A stretch of 64,000 bases of DNA, from positions 20,522,838-20,586,837 of the forward strand of contig NC_081547.1 of assembly GCF_901000735.1 (NCBI RefSeq). Reading direction: 5' to 3'. The notes under the pieces were generated by a model. That model made no database searches, was not told the DNA's origin, and worked only from the letters and a program-made list of their open reading frames with translations. Both the position numbers and the translations under genes were made by a program. Shown in pieces: positions 12,287 to 25,500 of the stretch (positions are counted from its first letter, which is position 1; each line of letters begins with the position of its first letter). This DNA comes from Corylus avellana. Its lineage: Eukaryota; Streptophyta; Magnoliopsida; Fagales; Betulaceae.

Positions 12287-12523
12287 GGGGTGAAAAGGCG
12301 GGCGGTTGCTAACCTAACCATACTAACCGTTAACGACTTTTGAATGCAGTATATATATATATATTATCGTATTACTATAGAAACGACATTGTTTTTTTTT
12401 TTTTTTTAATTTTTTCTTTTAAAAAGCGGTTAACGGTTATTAGAGTTACTAACCGCTAACCGCCAATCGCCTAGGCGGTTAGCGAAGGTGGTTAGTGAAT
12501 TTTACTAATCGCCTTTTCACCCC
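12287..12523. mobile_element. hAT-like MITE
   Basis: The ends are perfect 14-bp inverted repeats, GGGGTGAAAAGGCG at 12287 and its complement ending at 12523. Inside, the motif GGTTA/TAACC with GCGGTT/AACCGC recurs on both strands, as in subterminal repeats of hAT elements. It is about 237 bp long and non-coding. An 8-bp target duplication is not clear. Confidence 0.7.
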
Positions 12524-12524
12524 A

Positions 12525-13000
12525 ACTTTAAATTATCACTCAATTGTCAATGTTCATTTCAAATTACCAATTGTGTCAATGCCCCCCTAAGGTCAGCAAA
12601 AAGACAAAAATGACCTTAAAAAAAAAATTTCAATAAGATAAAAATATTCTTAGAAATTAGAAAAAAAGAGAAAAAAAAAACCCAAAAAAATTAAAAACTA
12701 ACCTTATAAATTTATATTTCTTTTTAAAGTTATATATATAATTTTAAATTATGAAATAATATATATATTTAAAAAAATTTCCTTATAAATTGAGTTTTTT
12801 TCCGCTTTTTTTAATAATTTCTTTTTATAAAAAATTAAAAAACAATTTTTGTAAAACATATTCTTATAAATAGTTTTTTTTTTTTTTTTAATATAATGAA
12901 GGGTATTTTTTTTTAGGTGTGACATGAACATTTTGTTGGTACTTTAGAGGGACATTGACACAATTAGTAAAACATTGACAACTGAGTGATAATTTAAAAG
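12525..13000. mobile_element. MITE with long inverted ends (family X, copy 1)
   Basis: The left arm (TTTAAATTATCACTCA..., then TTGTCAATGTT and TGTGTCAATG) and the complement of the right arm match over roughly 60 bp with a few changes. The middle is AT-rich and non-coding. The block CAGCAAAAAGACAAAAATGACC (about 12594) recurs in near-identical form in the element at 49411-49720, so both belong to one family. The left end abuts the neighbouring MITE. Confidence 0.75.
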
Positions 13001-13249
13001 AGTATGCGTACTTTTCCTTAATACTTTTAAAAGTCATTTATAAATATAAAAAATGAGAGTATTACAATTGACTGTCCATGCTAATTTGGCCATGCTCTAA
13101 ATATTAGAGATGGTAACAAATTTTTATTATATCTTTTAACTTTTTTTTTACTTTAAAAATAATCAAAATACTTTTTTTTTTTGAGAAAAACTTTAAAATT
13201 AATGCATTTTCTAAAAAGCTGATTTTGACTTTAAAAATCTCCTTCCCTA

Positions 13250-13531
13250 CGTAATCTCTCAAACATACTCGAAGTAACTTCTGCAGAGAAATTGACCGAC
13301 GAGAGTGAGGGAAGTAACCAATAGCAAGTTACAACCATCCGCACCGTATTACAACTTCCAGGCCTAGCGATCCATTGCCCCCAAAGCTCCACGCAGGCGT
13401 GCTTCAAACCTTGAAGCTTTTATGAAATCCCTCCCATCTCCACCTTCGTCCAAATTTTTCTAGACCGAGAAAATTGGGAGAGTTGAAGAGAAAGAGAGAA
13501 CATTTTCGAGAGAGAGAGAGAGAGAGAGAGG
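13250..13531 (+). promoter_or_regulatory. Presumed 5' leader/promoter region of BRCC36
   Basis: The base composition rises here compared with the AT-rich DNA to the left. No convincing TATA box was found close to the ATG. A (GA)n tract at 13509-13530 ends one base before the start codon, so it would lie in the 5' UTR of the transcript. The transcription start cannot be placed from sequence alone. Confidence 0.45.
13509..13530 (+). repeat. (GA)n microsatellite in BRCC36 leader
   Basis: About eleven GA units end immediately before the BRCC36 start codon context. Length variation here would alter the 5' UTR only. Confidence 0.85.
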
Positions 13532-16500
13532 ATGTCTCTAACGTGTGTGAAAATGTCGGAAGATGTGTGGTTAACATGTCTGACGCACGCATTGTCCACA
13601 GAGACTGAAGAGATCATGGGGCTTCTTCTCGGTGATATTGAGGTTCACTCTTTGTTGCCCATTTCCAATTTGTAATGTTCTTTTATGCCCATTTCCAATT
13701 TGTAATGTTCTTTTATTTATTTTTTCTGTTGAGAGTTAATATTGCTTTGTGGGTTTGGGGTTTGTACCGGGAGTGGAGCTGAAATAGTTGGGTATTTGTG
13801 GGATTTGGGTTGTCTTCTGAAATGGGTTTTATGAAATTGTATTCTCGTTCTTTTCTCAGCGGATTAGTGTTGAATTGGACTGTTGGGAATTGGTATTCTT
13901 TAAAAATAATGAGTCGGGTTCTTTAATATTTATATTCTTTTTCTTGAACTTCTTGTAGATGGGTGTTTTCTGAATTTAGGAGAGAAATGTGGGTTTGTTA
14001 TTATTAAGTCGGAAAAACAGCAATTCCTTTTCATGTAGAACAAAAAACAGAACAATTTTGCACATTACTGTAAATGGAGAGGAAAGAAATTTGGATTATT
14101 CTCCCAACTCTGGCTTAAAATTCTGCCAATTCCTTCCACCCCCACCCCCCCAGATACATACATACTTTTCTTCTTTTCTTGTTTATTATTACTACATGCT
14201 GCTTTTATGAATCTGGACATGAAAATTGTGGTTTTGGAACTTCGGCTGTAAGTAGAAACTATGTGCTGACCCAAAATTTTAAATTTTGGGACTGGCATAG
14301 AGTTGGTTTTAATACTTTATTTAAATTAGACTGCTTGACCTGCTATGTGAATGATTTTTTTTTTTTTTTTTTTAATCAGGTTTTCGGTTGGTTATTTTCT
14401 ATTGCTTTTTGGATTAAAAAATGTTATCTGAAGTCTTTAACGAAATGGGAATCATTTCTAAAATCTCTATATAGATCTTTCTCCATAGTAGGAGGACAAC
14501 ATTATATATAAAGGAAGGTGAATGCAGCGTCCTGCTAAATCTTGGCTAACCAATCGATGTATTGGCTTACTTTTCTATACTTATGCTATATGCATAATGT
14601 GCTTTCTCCACATTTGAAGAACTTGGGACCTGTGATTGGGAATAAAATAGAATACTTATTTGTCTTCAGGTTAGTCAAATAAGAGATCCAATGCATTTTT
14701 CAATTCCAATTCTATATTTAGATTCCAAATTCCTGTAGCTCATTGATTATGAGCATGTTTTGGGACTTACATATCTTTCAGACCAGTGGGGTGGGATCCT
14801 AGGTTTTGTGTACACTGTGCAATCCATTCCATTGTGGGTTATCCTGTGGTGCCATCTTGTCTTGCCAGACTTAGGCTTGCACTGTCAGTTTGATCTCAAG
14901 ATTCTAGATATCAGTCTCTAGTGATTACATGCCTCACCTGTTAGATTTGTTATTGCATGGTATGCCCCAAGTTTGGAGAAAATCATTAGTGGACCTTCCC
15001 CAGTGCTTGGGCCTGATAACTTGGATGGATCCCCAACTATTTGATTTTTGGTCTTGAAATATGCCAGACACAGGTTTCCCGCTGCAATTCAATCAACCAA
15101 GAGTTTCTCTTGAATTTCGTGTCGGGTACAGTGTCTGTGTTCAAATATGAGACTTTTTTCCATTGAAGAACGTATGGCACTTGGTTGATGGATCTGGTTC
15201 TTTGAAATTTTTATTTGGCAGGAAGTGAGACTCTTGTAAGTTAGAGATTTATTTCTTGTGAAATGCTTTTGTTAAGCTGTGTTTTGCTTTCATTCCTTTT
15301 GTTTCTTTATCAAGCTTCATTTTGTGTTTTTATGTGTATGATAGTGTTAATTCTGATGCTTGGAATTTCAGTACTCAAAGAATGGGAGTGTAACTGCACT
15401 AATTTGGGGAGCATCACCTCAAACTCGATCAGATCGGCGAAAGGACCGTGTGGAGACTAATCCTGAACAATTGGCTGCTGCATCAGCTCAGGCTGAGATA
15501 TCCTTAGTTCTTCTTCATGTGCTTAATCTACCCACTTGGAATTATTTATTTCTTTATCCATGACATATATACTCAGCGGTTTTCAAAATCGATCTTGATC
15601 AATGAAACTACTGTTGCTTTTTGCATGATAATGATATTTTAGACAACTTTAGTGTGGTTGTATCTCTTGTATACATTTTGTGTACGAGGGTTGTGCAAGT
15701 TTTTTTTCTTCAATAAATTATTATTTATCAAGAATATGATAATGTTATTATGACATTAAATTAATGATATATAATTTTCAGAAATGTCTTCTTTAAAAGG
15801 AAAATGGCATTGTATTTCACCAACTCAGCTTAGCTTCTGTTCTTTAGTTATTTTTTCTTTAGCAAATCAAAATTTCATGGTCAATCAAACAAATGTGCTT
15901 TGCTAAAGAATGTAGAGCTTTTTTAGAAGATAGGTTCAATGTATGCTAAGGAAGTGTCCTTCATATTTCACATGATGTTGAGCAATTAACTTTAGAACAC
16001 AGAATGACCACATTGACCGGAAGAACAACAAGAGTAATTGGGTGGTATCATTCACATCCTCATATTACAGTTCTTCCTTCCCATGTTGGTAAGTGTTGAT
16101 TATCTACTACTGTTTTCTTTAGTTTATTTTCTTTTAGATGTTTCAATCTGGTTGCATCTGATGTGAATCTTTTTTTGATGTTTGAAATTTGTTTTACCAA
16201 TTGATAAAAGATAATTTCTTTTAGGTCTTTATTCTTGCATGTCCTTTTTAATTTAATTGATTTTTTTTTTCATTCTTTCAGTGCTTTATTCTAACATGTC
16301 CTTTCCATATTTTTCCCATTATTATTCCTGACCTCATAATTTCTTACATTAACATGATAGCCTTCTTTTTTCCTGTGTTTTCTTTTGTTCCATCCTATTT
16401 TTGTTCATTCATATTCCTTTTAATTGTAAAACTATGAAATATGCTAGAGATATTTGTGAGCAATTATTTTCCTATTATTTATATGCCAAAGATACTTACG

Positions 16501-19500
16501 AGCAATTATTTCTATTATTAATATTGAAATATCTGTAAACATTGATGAACATTGGTCACATGGCCACATTGGGTATTGGCAACCTACATGGTGAGTGGCT
16601 ACATAACACTTAAGTTTGCAGATATACAAAAAATGCAAAGTGATGTATATCTATTTTTGTACAGAAATAATTAAAACAACACTATATAGTTGGACTTCTG
16701 AGGTCTTCTAAAATGCTAGCCCTTGAGGTTCTCTAAAATGCTAGCCCATGCATCGAGATCATTGATTCCTCAATGATCTTCTTGTCAGTTGTTTTCCCAA
16801 TCAAAAGGTAGATGTTGTATGGCTAATTAACTAGGAGTGCTTTTTCACAAGGTTGTTAGTAATCCTCTCTTCCTAGTCCTTTGACTGCTAAAAACAATAA
16901 AACATAAATGGTAAAACAAATAAGTTATTGAATGAAAAATAAAAAAAATCAAGTTATGACTAGTCAAATGCCCAAACAGCCATCAAGAAACCTATCAGTG
17001 AACAAATCCATATGTTTGTACATTGGTGCCAACACAACCATCAATGAACCTAAAAAGAAACAAATTAGTAAATGGGCCTAGCAATGAACTTGAGTGCAAG
17101 TACCTAAGGAAAAAATAGAAGCATTCTACAGCCCCATTATCAAACCTACTATCAACACATCATTGAACCTAAAAGAAGAGGCAAAGAAACTCATTCACCT
17201 ATTAATAAATCTGAGAGCCATTTGCTTGGGTGCATCTTAAACACATGTTTGGCTAAAGCAACTGCGATATAGAGATATGGACTCATAACTAAATGCTAGG
17301 GAATGCATACTTATTGTCTTCTAGACTCAATGAGAATGTTTTATCAAAAGGAAGGGAAAAGTGGGGAAGGGGGTGGGGTTATTTTAGGGAAGACGTTATG
17401 ATGCAAGAGAATCAACAGCTGATTTGTTAGATTATTAATGGCATTGGAATATCTTTACAGAGAAGATTAACACAAGAATGACAAGAATCGGGCTGCTACT
17501 GTTACGCTATCAGGACAATCGTAGTTCTTCGGGATCACATTACCTCAAATTGGATCTGATATACAATAAAGAAGCTAATTGTCAGGATAACTAATCCAAA
17601 AATTCTGAAGAGGTCCAATGTATTTATGCTTGATGAAGTGTTTTCATCGCTATAACTTTGGTTTTTTCTTTCTTTTTTTTTTTTTAAAAAAATTATTTTG
17701 CACACTAACATTGTCTTGAAAAGTTTTTGTTGTTTTCAACATTTTCAAAATCCTCATTGATTAGCTATCTGTAGTATTATGCTCCAGGAACAAAAACATT
17801 TATTCTACAGGCAGGAGTCCAAAGTTATTTTTTTAGAGAAAAGTATAGCATAAAAACCAATAAAAACAAACTCAAACTCAGATGAAAAACAAAAGTTTAG
17901 AGTTTAGAGAACTTAGTCCCAGAAGGCATATATAACACGGTAACAAATATATCAAAAGAGGCAATAGAAGCACCAACAAAAAACTAACACTAATAAAAAG
18001 ATATACGCCAGATATCAGAGTGCAATGCAAATGAGACAAAGACAAACTTAGATCAAAGAATGGAACATATGCTTAGGAACTCTATGTTTGACAAGCAAAG
18101 GTTCAACCTTTTAGATTTTAAAAGATTATGGTGGTTGGAGAGGCACTCACATGGACAAGATTGCTGCCAATGTTGCAGGATAGCTCGATCAATTGTAGAA
18201 AATGGCGGATAAGCAATGACTATGTGATTGCTTCTTTGGGTGCTTTGGTAAGGATAGAAGAAGATTTGGGCATTTAGGCTTTTATTTAACATTGGGAATA
18301 AGTATAAGGTATGGGAAATGATATTCTCCATGAGATGAATAACTGTGTTCCATAAAAGTGTCAATTTGAAGCTTATGTGAAGTAGTTTTTTAGCTTTTGC
18401 GGGTTCCCAAAAGTTATATTTGAATGACAGTAAAATGAATAAAAATGTGCATAAGGTGTTTATCATGTCTGAAATCTATTTACATGGCTCCCAACCATAG
18501 GGCAAAACGGGCTTTCCAACTATTGGTGGTAGTTGCCTTGGTTTCTAGTTCATTTCCTTTAGTAGTAGAATCTGACATGATCTTTGGTGTAGAGATACGA
18601 TCCTTAAGGAAGCCTTTCCAGTTTTATTTGGTATTGTTTGCGCAAAAGATACTTATGTCCTTTTATAGTATCATGCGTTGTCATGATAGTTTCTATTTCC
18701 CTTAGAAGCGTGTTTGGCGAACTAAGGTTCTGTTGAGGGTGGCCTTTTTTGGTTGGTCGGCGGCCCTAGGAAAGATCTTTACTATGTACAATCTTCGAAA
18801 GTGCCGTGTCATTTTGGTTGATTGGTGTTGTATGTGTAAAAGGAATGGGGAATCTGTGGTCCATCTCTTGCTTTATTGTGAGTTGCTTGGGCCATTTGGA
18901 ATATTTTTTTTTGTCAATTGATTTAGGTTGTCTTGGGTTATGCCTAAATGAATAGTTGATTTGTATGCTGCTTGGTGGGCTGGTGGCCGCACTAAGAGTG
19001 CTGCTTTGTGGAAGACGGTGCCTTTGCGCCTTTTGTGATGTCTTGGAGGGAAATGAATGATAGAAGTTTTGAGGATCACGAGAGGACTTTAAAGGGGATT
19101 AAGTCCTTATTTTTCAACACATTGTATCTTTGAACAACTGTTTTTGTTTCTCCTTTGGTGATTAGTTATCATAATTTTCTTGTTCTTTTTGTAGTTAGGT
19201 GGCTTCTCTTGTATAATTCCTGTGTACTTAGGAACACCTTTCATTTTTTACTTATCAAAAAGAAAGGAGACATAGGGTTCAAAAATTTAAGAAGTGTAAA
19301 TATGGAACATGGATCACCAGTTGGCTTTTGCATTACCTTAGGTTTTGTCTTAGATGAGTACTTATGCCTATTGTAGGCATGTTGAACTACCACCTAGGAT
19401 AGAACCTAGAATCTAGCATGCTCTTGATACCTCTGCATATATTTAACTACTAGGCTAGAGGAGGGGTGTCATATAGTAATGGAATTTTTTGACTTTGTTC

Positions 19501-22500
19501 TGGCTATCACTTTTTCATTTCTTTACCCCAGTATTCTAGTATAATTTAGATTTCTTCATGTTATTTACTATTTCTAGTGAAATGTACGACATTATTTTAA
19601 CAATCTTTATTAATGAATAGTTATATAACAAAAATGTGCATTAAGGAGAAGTATTGAAGTACTGCGCTTTTAGAATAGTAAACGACTTAAGAATTAGAAT
19701 ATACTAGAATATTACAAAGAAGGCAAAGCCCTGGCATGAAGCATATGTACTCTGATAGAAAAGTGAAAAGAGATATTAATAACTTTTTTTTTTTTTTTTT
19801 TTGTTTAGAAGTAATCGCAAGTATTATTAAATAGTGCAAAGGCGCAACTCAGGTACACAAAATGTATGCAAAAGAACCACCTAATTAAAAGAACAAAAAG
19901 ATTAATATATATATATATATATATATTAAGATAAATATTTTTTTTTGATAAGTAAAAGTTATTGTATTAAAAGCGCAAGGGGCGCAACCCATGTACACAG
20001 GAAGTATACAAAAGAGCCCACTACATGAGCTTTAAATTGAAAAGGACGCACATAGATCTAAAAATTCCGTAAGCGTTGAAGCTTTCGAAGAAGACCCCAA
20101 TACCATCCAAGAGAAGAGTGTTTGTAGCACCCTTTGCTTCGATAGTGCCCATTTCACGATCCTCAAAGCTTCGCGCATTCCTTTCTCTCCATAAGGACCA
20201 CATTATACACAAAGGAGCCATCCTCCAAATGTGCATGGCTGACTGCTTTCCCCTTTGCCCTCTCCAACTTCCCAAGCATTCCTTCAAACTCCCCGGCATC
20301 ACCCACATTATACTAAATAGCTGGAGGATCGTGTTCCATACCTCTATAGCAACTTCACAATGCACTAAAAGGTGATCAATAGATTCGCCACTCTTCTTGC
20401 ATATACAACACCATTCCGTCACAATGATGTTCTTCTTTCGTAAGTTGTCTAATGTTAAAATTTTCCCCATAACCGCCGTCCATACGAAAAAAGCCATCCT
20501 CGGAGGAGCTTTACTTTTCCAAATTAATGTAAGCCTCACCCTAGAATGTGGTTGAAGAGAGGTATTGGCACAATATCAGCCTAGAAGCTTGGTGTTCCAG
20601 CATTAGTTGGTTGTATAAGTCAACAGGAAACAACTATAAATAGTGATGACATAAAGAATAAGCTGAAAGACAAGCACCTGATATCCAATATGCTTTTATT
20701 AGTGGAGAGTAGGTGCTCTAATTGTTTTTTCCTTTTATTTTTTTTGATAGGTAATATCAATTTATAAAAAGCGCAAAGCGCACAACCCATGTACACATGA
20801 AGTATACAAAAGAGCCCACATATACCAGCTTTTAAGCTGAAAATGAAGCACATAACTGTAAGAATTCCGCAAGCGTTGAAACTTGCGATGAATGCCACAA
20901 TACTCTCAAGGAGAAAAGTGTTTAGAGCACCCTTTTCTTCAACTCTATGAGTCCAAGTTCACAATCCTCAAAATTCCGTGCACTCCTTTCTCTCCATATG
21001 CACCACATTACACACAAATGAGCCATTCTCCAGATTTGCAGAACTGTACGATTACCCCTCTGTCTTCTCCAACTTCTCAAATATTCCTTCATCCTACCCG
21101 GCATCACCCACATAACACCAAACAGCTGAAAAACCATGTTCCATAGCTATATAGCAACTCCACAATGCAAGAATAAATGATCAATAGATTCACCACTATT
21201 CTTGCACAAACAACACCACACCGTCACTATAATGTTCTTCCTACGTAAATTGTCCAATGTTAATATTTTCCCCAGCACCACCGTCCACACGAAAAAAGCC
21301 ACTCTCGGAGGAGCTTTACTCTTCCAAATAATCTTCCAAAGGCCAACCACCGGTGCCGAATTAACCCTTACCTGATAGTATGACTTCACCTCAAAATTCT
21401 CTCTTCAAAGGAATCCAACAAATTTTATCCACCCCACCATGCCTAACCTGTTGGGAATACATCAATCTAAAAAATCGCGAAACCTCGTTCAATTCGCAAT
21501 CATGAACATGTCGAATAAACATTACATTCCAATGAATAGCACCATTTACTATATCCATATTCTCCTCCACCCATGCCTCCTTTGCACATGCTATATTGAA
21601 CAAGGCGGGAAACGAAGTCTTCAATGGTAACTCTCTACTCCACACATCCTGCCAAAATAATACTCTAGAACTGTTTCCTACCTCAAACCGCACATGCTGC
21701 TTAAAATTATCCCACCCCCTTCGAATACATTTCCACACTCCCACCCCATAAGGTCCCCCTACATCCTTGTAGCACCAACCACCCCTCATTGTATCATATT
21801 TAACCTCCACTAATTTCCTCCACCAAGCATCTCCCTCATTGGCAAACCTCCACAACTATTTACCTAACAAAGCTCGATTGAACTGAATCAAATTCCTTAC
21901 CCCTAATCCCCCCGCCTCCATTGCCATGCAAACCTTGGACTAGTTTACCAAATGAAACTTGAATTCGTCACCTACACCTCCCCACAAGAAAATTTGGGAG
22001 GTGTAGGTGACGAATTCTTTCCTTTGCAGCATTAGCCTCCCAAATTTTCTTAATGAAGACCGCCTTCATCTGTAACTTTTCATATAACCATCTTTCTGCT
22101 TCACTATTTGTTGAGCTATACGTGAACCATCACACCTACACTCAATACATACTAACCAAACAAGATTGCACTCTCCCATCATATAAGGATGAGTGACACC
22201 ATTTGTCTCTAATATCTATGGTTGCTTACAATTATGATGAACTATGATTAATGATAACTTGAATTTTGAATATATTAAAACTCTTTTTCTGACTTTTTCA
22301 TTTATTCCAGTGTATCGGTTAGATGTAGAATTTCTTTTTGTTAGACATGCTATTGTTAGGGGTTGTCACTGGAAATTTATTACAAGTTCTGCTTCCTAAT
22401 TTTTGCAGATGTGCGGACTCAGGCAATGTATCAACTTCTAGATTCTGGGTTTATTGGGTTAATATTTTCCTGTTTTAGTGAAGATGTAAACAAGGTACAT

Positions 22501-25500
22501 GTTGAATGCATCGTATTCAGGAAGTAGCCTTGTAAATTTGCTCATTTTTCATTCTTGGGGTAATTGTAGGTTGGGAGAATCCAAGTCATTGCTTTCCAGT
22601 CCTCAGATGGGAAGCAGAGTCATTTGTCAAGACCTATATCTCTGTCCCCTGTAAATAGAAGTTCTATTATAGATGTTGAATCATCTTTAAGTTCCTCAGA
22701 AAATGCGTCAGTAAGATCTGGCTCTGCAAGGGTGGAGAGCCCGGAACAAGACACTGGAGATTCAAAAGTTGCTGGAGCTAATAAGGTATAAATATCTTTT
22801 AATCAAACTTGAAATTTGAAATATTTCTTTATCTGGCTGGTGAATCTCTAAGTATGACAGAAAGTTTGGGAAAACAAGAGATATTTAAGATGATGGAGGA
22901 TTTTTAGATTTGCTTCATCCTTACATTGTGCTGCAGTGGATGAGAATTTGGAGAAAAAGGGGGTTATTGGTTATAGTTTATTCTTTTTGTGCGACTATTT
23001 TTCAGTTGTTTATTGTGTAGATAAGCTGTGGTTTCCTGAATCTCTTATAAGTTTAATTCTATTAATTTTAAGTTTTAAACTGGGTTTTATGCCATTGCAC
23101 AGAAACCCTAGTGCCTATTTGCTAGTTCTTATTGTTCATATGTTATGATATGAATATGCCACACTAATTTTTTTGAATGGGCAAAGAGCAAAATTCTGGC
23201 TTGACTATGCTAACTCCTTCCTTCCCTCTCTGAGGATAAAGAGTTAGAAAGGTAAAGGCCTTCCCTCTATTCCTTCCCGGTAAGTAAGTCAATCCTTCCT
23301 TTGCGCCCTGTCCTTAAGGCAAATCCTGTTTTAATGCAAAATAAGGGGTTTCCAGTAATTCCTAATGCTATATCTCATGCCTTCAGTTATCCAATACTGG
23401 TGTTTAGCAGCAATTTTTAGTTTTGAGTAGGTCAATTTATAAGGTTACCTGATGGACAAGAGAGCTCGGGTACTTCTTGCATAAGAAGATAAAGAATGTG
23501 TTCGTCAAAAGGCAGACATGCGCATGTTCTCATGAGTAAATTTTGGAAAATTATCAAGTTACAATTTCTTCATGTGGTTTTTGGTACCATATCGAGGCTA
23601 CCATAAACTGGAACAAAGAACTGTTGGTAATCTGTTCGGCTTCTAGCTCAAGCTCAATCTCAGTCTCTAAGTTCCTAAATATATGCCTTTTAATGTCTCG
23701 AAACCTTCTCCCTGTAGGTCATTGTTCTCTTCTTATGGGCCAGAGTGAATGCCTTTTGTCTAACTAATGCAGCAAGGGAAAAATGAGCAAAATGTGGAAG
23801 GGGCTTCTTCTAGCTTGTTCTTCAGCCAATAGCAACTTCAGTAGATCGTGGTCATTCGTCTGAAATTCTCCACCTTGCCCGAGGATTGACACCATAAAGG
23901 TCTTGCCCCGTCCCTACCCCAATAGGATATGTGATAGCCTTATCAGTTGAGTGATTCCATCCCTGGGGGACCCTACCCTCCATTGATAGCTGATTCCCCC
24001 AAGAATCGATACATTTACCCTTGGGTAGAGTAGCCCGCATCTCTATTGGTACTACCAGCGGAGGTCATCTTCTGCAACTGACCACTTTAATACGATCTTC
24101 TTAAATTGGGTTATCCTGTTTGCAGTCATGGGTTAGTTTGGTTTCTCAAACACTTTCATTGATCTCATAAAAAACACTTTTCTTTATTGGTCAATGGATC
24201 ATCTTATGCTGTCTTCAAAAGCCGATGCGCTAGCTTGTAATCGCAAGAGAATCATTGGTTGGTACAAAAGCATAGGTGGTGATGCAGTCAAGGATGAAAT
24301 GGATGAAGAGAAAGAAGAAGCCACGGCCATAGAGGAAGAACAAGGAGAATAAATGAACGAGAAAACACTAGTGAATCAAGAAGAGAAGGAAAGGCTGAGC
24401 AAATAGCCAGAAATTGCCTTGAGAGATTTGATTTATTTGAGGTGGTTGCCTCATCCCCTCAATTGCTTCATTAGCGGGTGATCGATCTGTCGAATCCGAC
24501 TCAATTTCCCCAACTTTCTGTTGGACCATTCATTGGATTGGTCTACCCGACGCCCTCTAGGGGTGGTGGAAGGATCAACCCTCTTGGGCAAGGGGGATGA
24601 ACGGATAAAAAGGATGGTGCGTACTATCACATAGCTTTTTGTCTCATGACCCGACGGGTTCATGAGGGAGATCAACCGGAAATGATGACTTTACCTTTCA
24701 TTCTTTTTATTCAATCCCAATCACCGAGTCATACCCAGCCTTTATGGACCCTTTGGACCTCCGATCAACGAGGTGATGATGCATGCGTGCACATGAACTT
24801 CTAAAATGTGGGGTCCAAGCCTAGTTGGCACTATGTAACTCAAGCCATCATAGGGCTATTGGTGACTCTGAGATATAGTAGACTTTAAGGAGATTTTGTC
24901 GAGATAAGTAGTTGCAAAAGTGTCCGCATTGTTCACAAAATTTTGGGTCTTCTTTTTCATCCCCGATTACTCATAATTTCCACAAGCACAAATCCCACTT
25001 TTGCCCAAAAATTCTTTCACAAAATAATCCATCTTTTTCAGGTTTATTAGTTTTGTAACCAGAATTAGAGTTCGACCACAGCTGCCCTCTTTTTGGGGGG
25101 ATCAAGTTCCTTGCCCATTTTCAACCCCAATCTGTTTTCATTTGTTTTGGGTCTTACCAAACCTAGCCTAGCCTTCTTTAATCGCACTAAAGCAGAGCAC
25201 CCAACTATGTTAAGGCCCCTTTAGGGTTAGGTTAGTCAATCCGGCCCGAGATGTGTTCGTTGACAAACCGGCCATAGGAATGGAGACCTTTCAATAGAGC
25301 TGACCAAGGATAGACTGGAATGGCAGGACCTAAACGAGCGCTTCGTTAGCTAGTTATCCTTTTTCTTAATGCTGCTTGGGCTGCCCCTCTATCATCGTAT
25401 GAGGTACAGCTAGGAACCCTTGCTCAAGTGTGAGTCCAAAAGTTAAGGCAAGAAAGAGATTCTTAATCCCAGCTCCTGCCTTGCTTGCGCTTACTTTGGC

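Noticed and set aside
15491..16010. GT-AG alternatives for BRCC36 intron 2 (GT near 15506 with AG at 16002)
   Set aside because: They add extra residues and shift the frame, so the active-site H-S-H motif is lost; the AT-AC pair keeps the family sequence intact.
18053..18705. ORFs on both strands left of the LINE tail in BRCC36 intron 3
   Set aside because: No family resemblance, and they overlap each other; likely chance frames in the intron.
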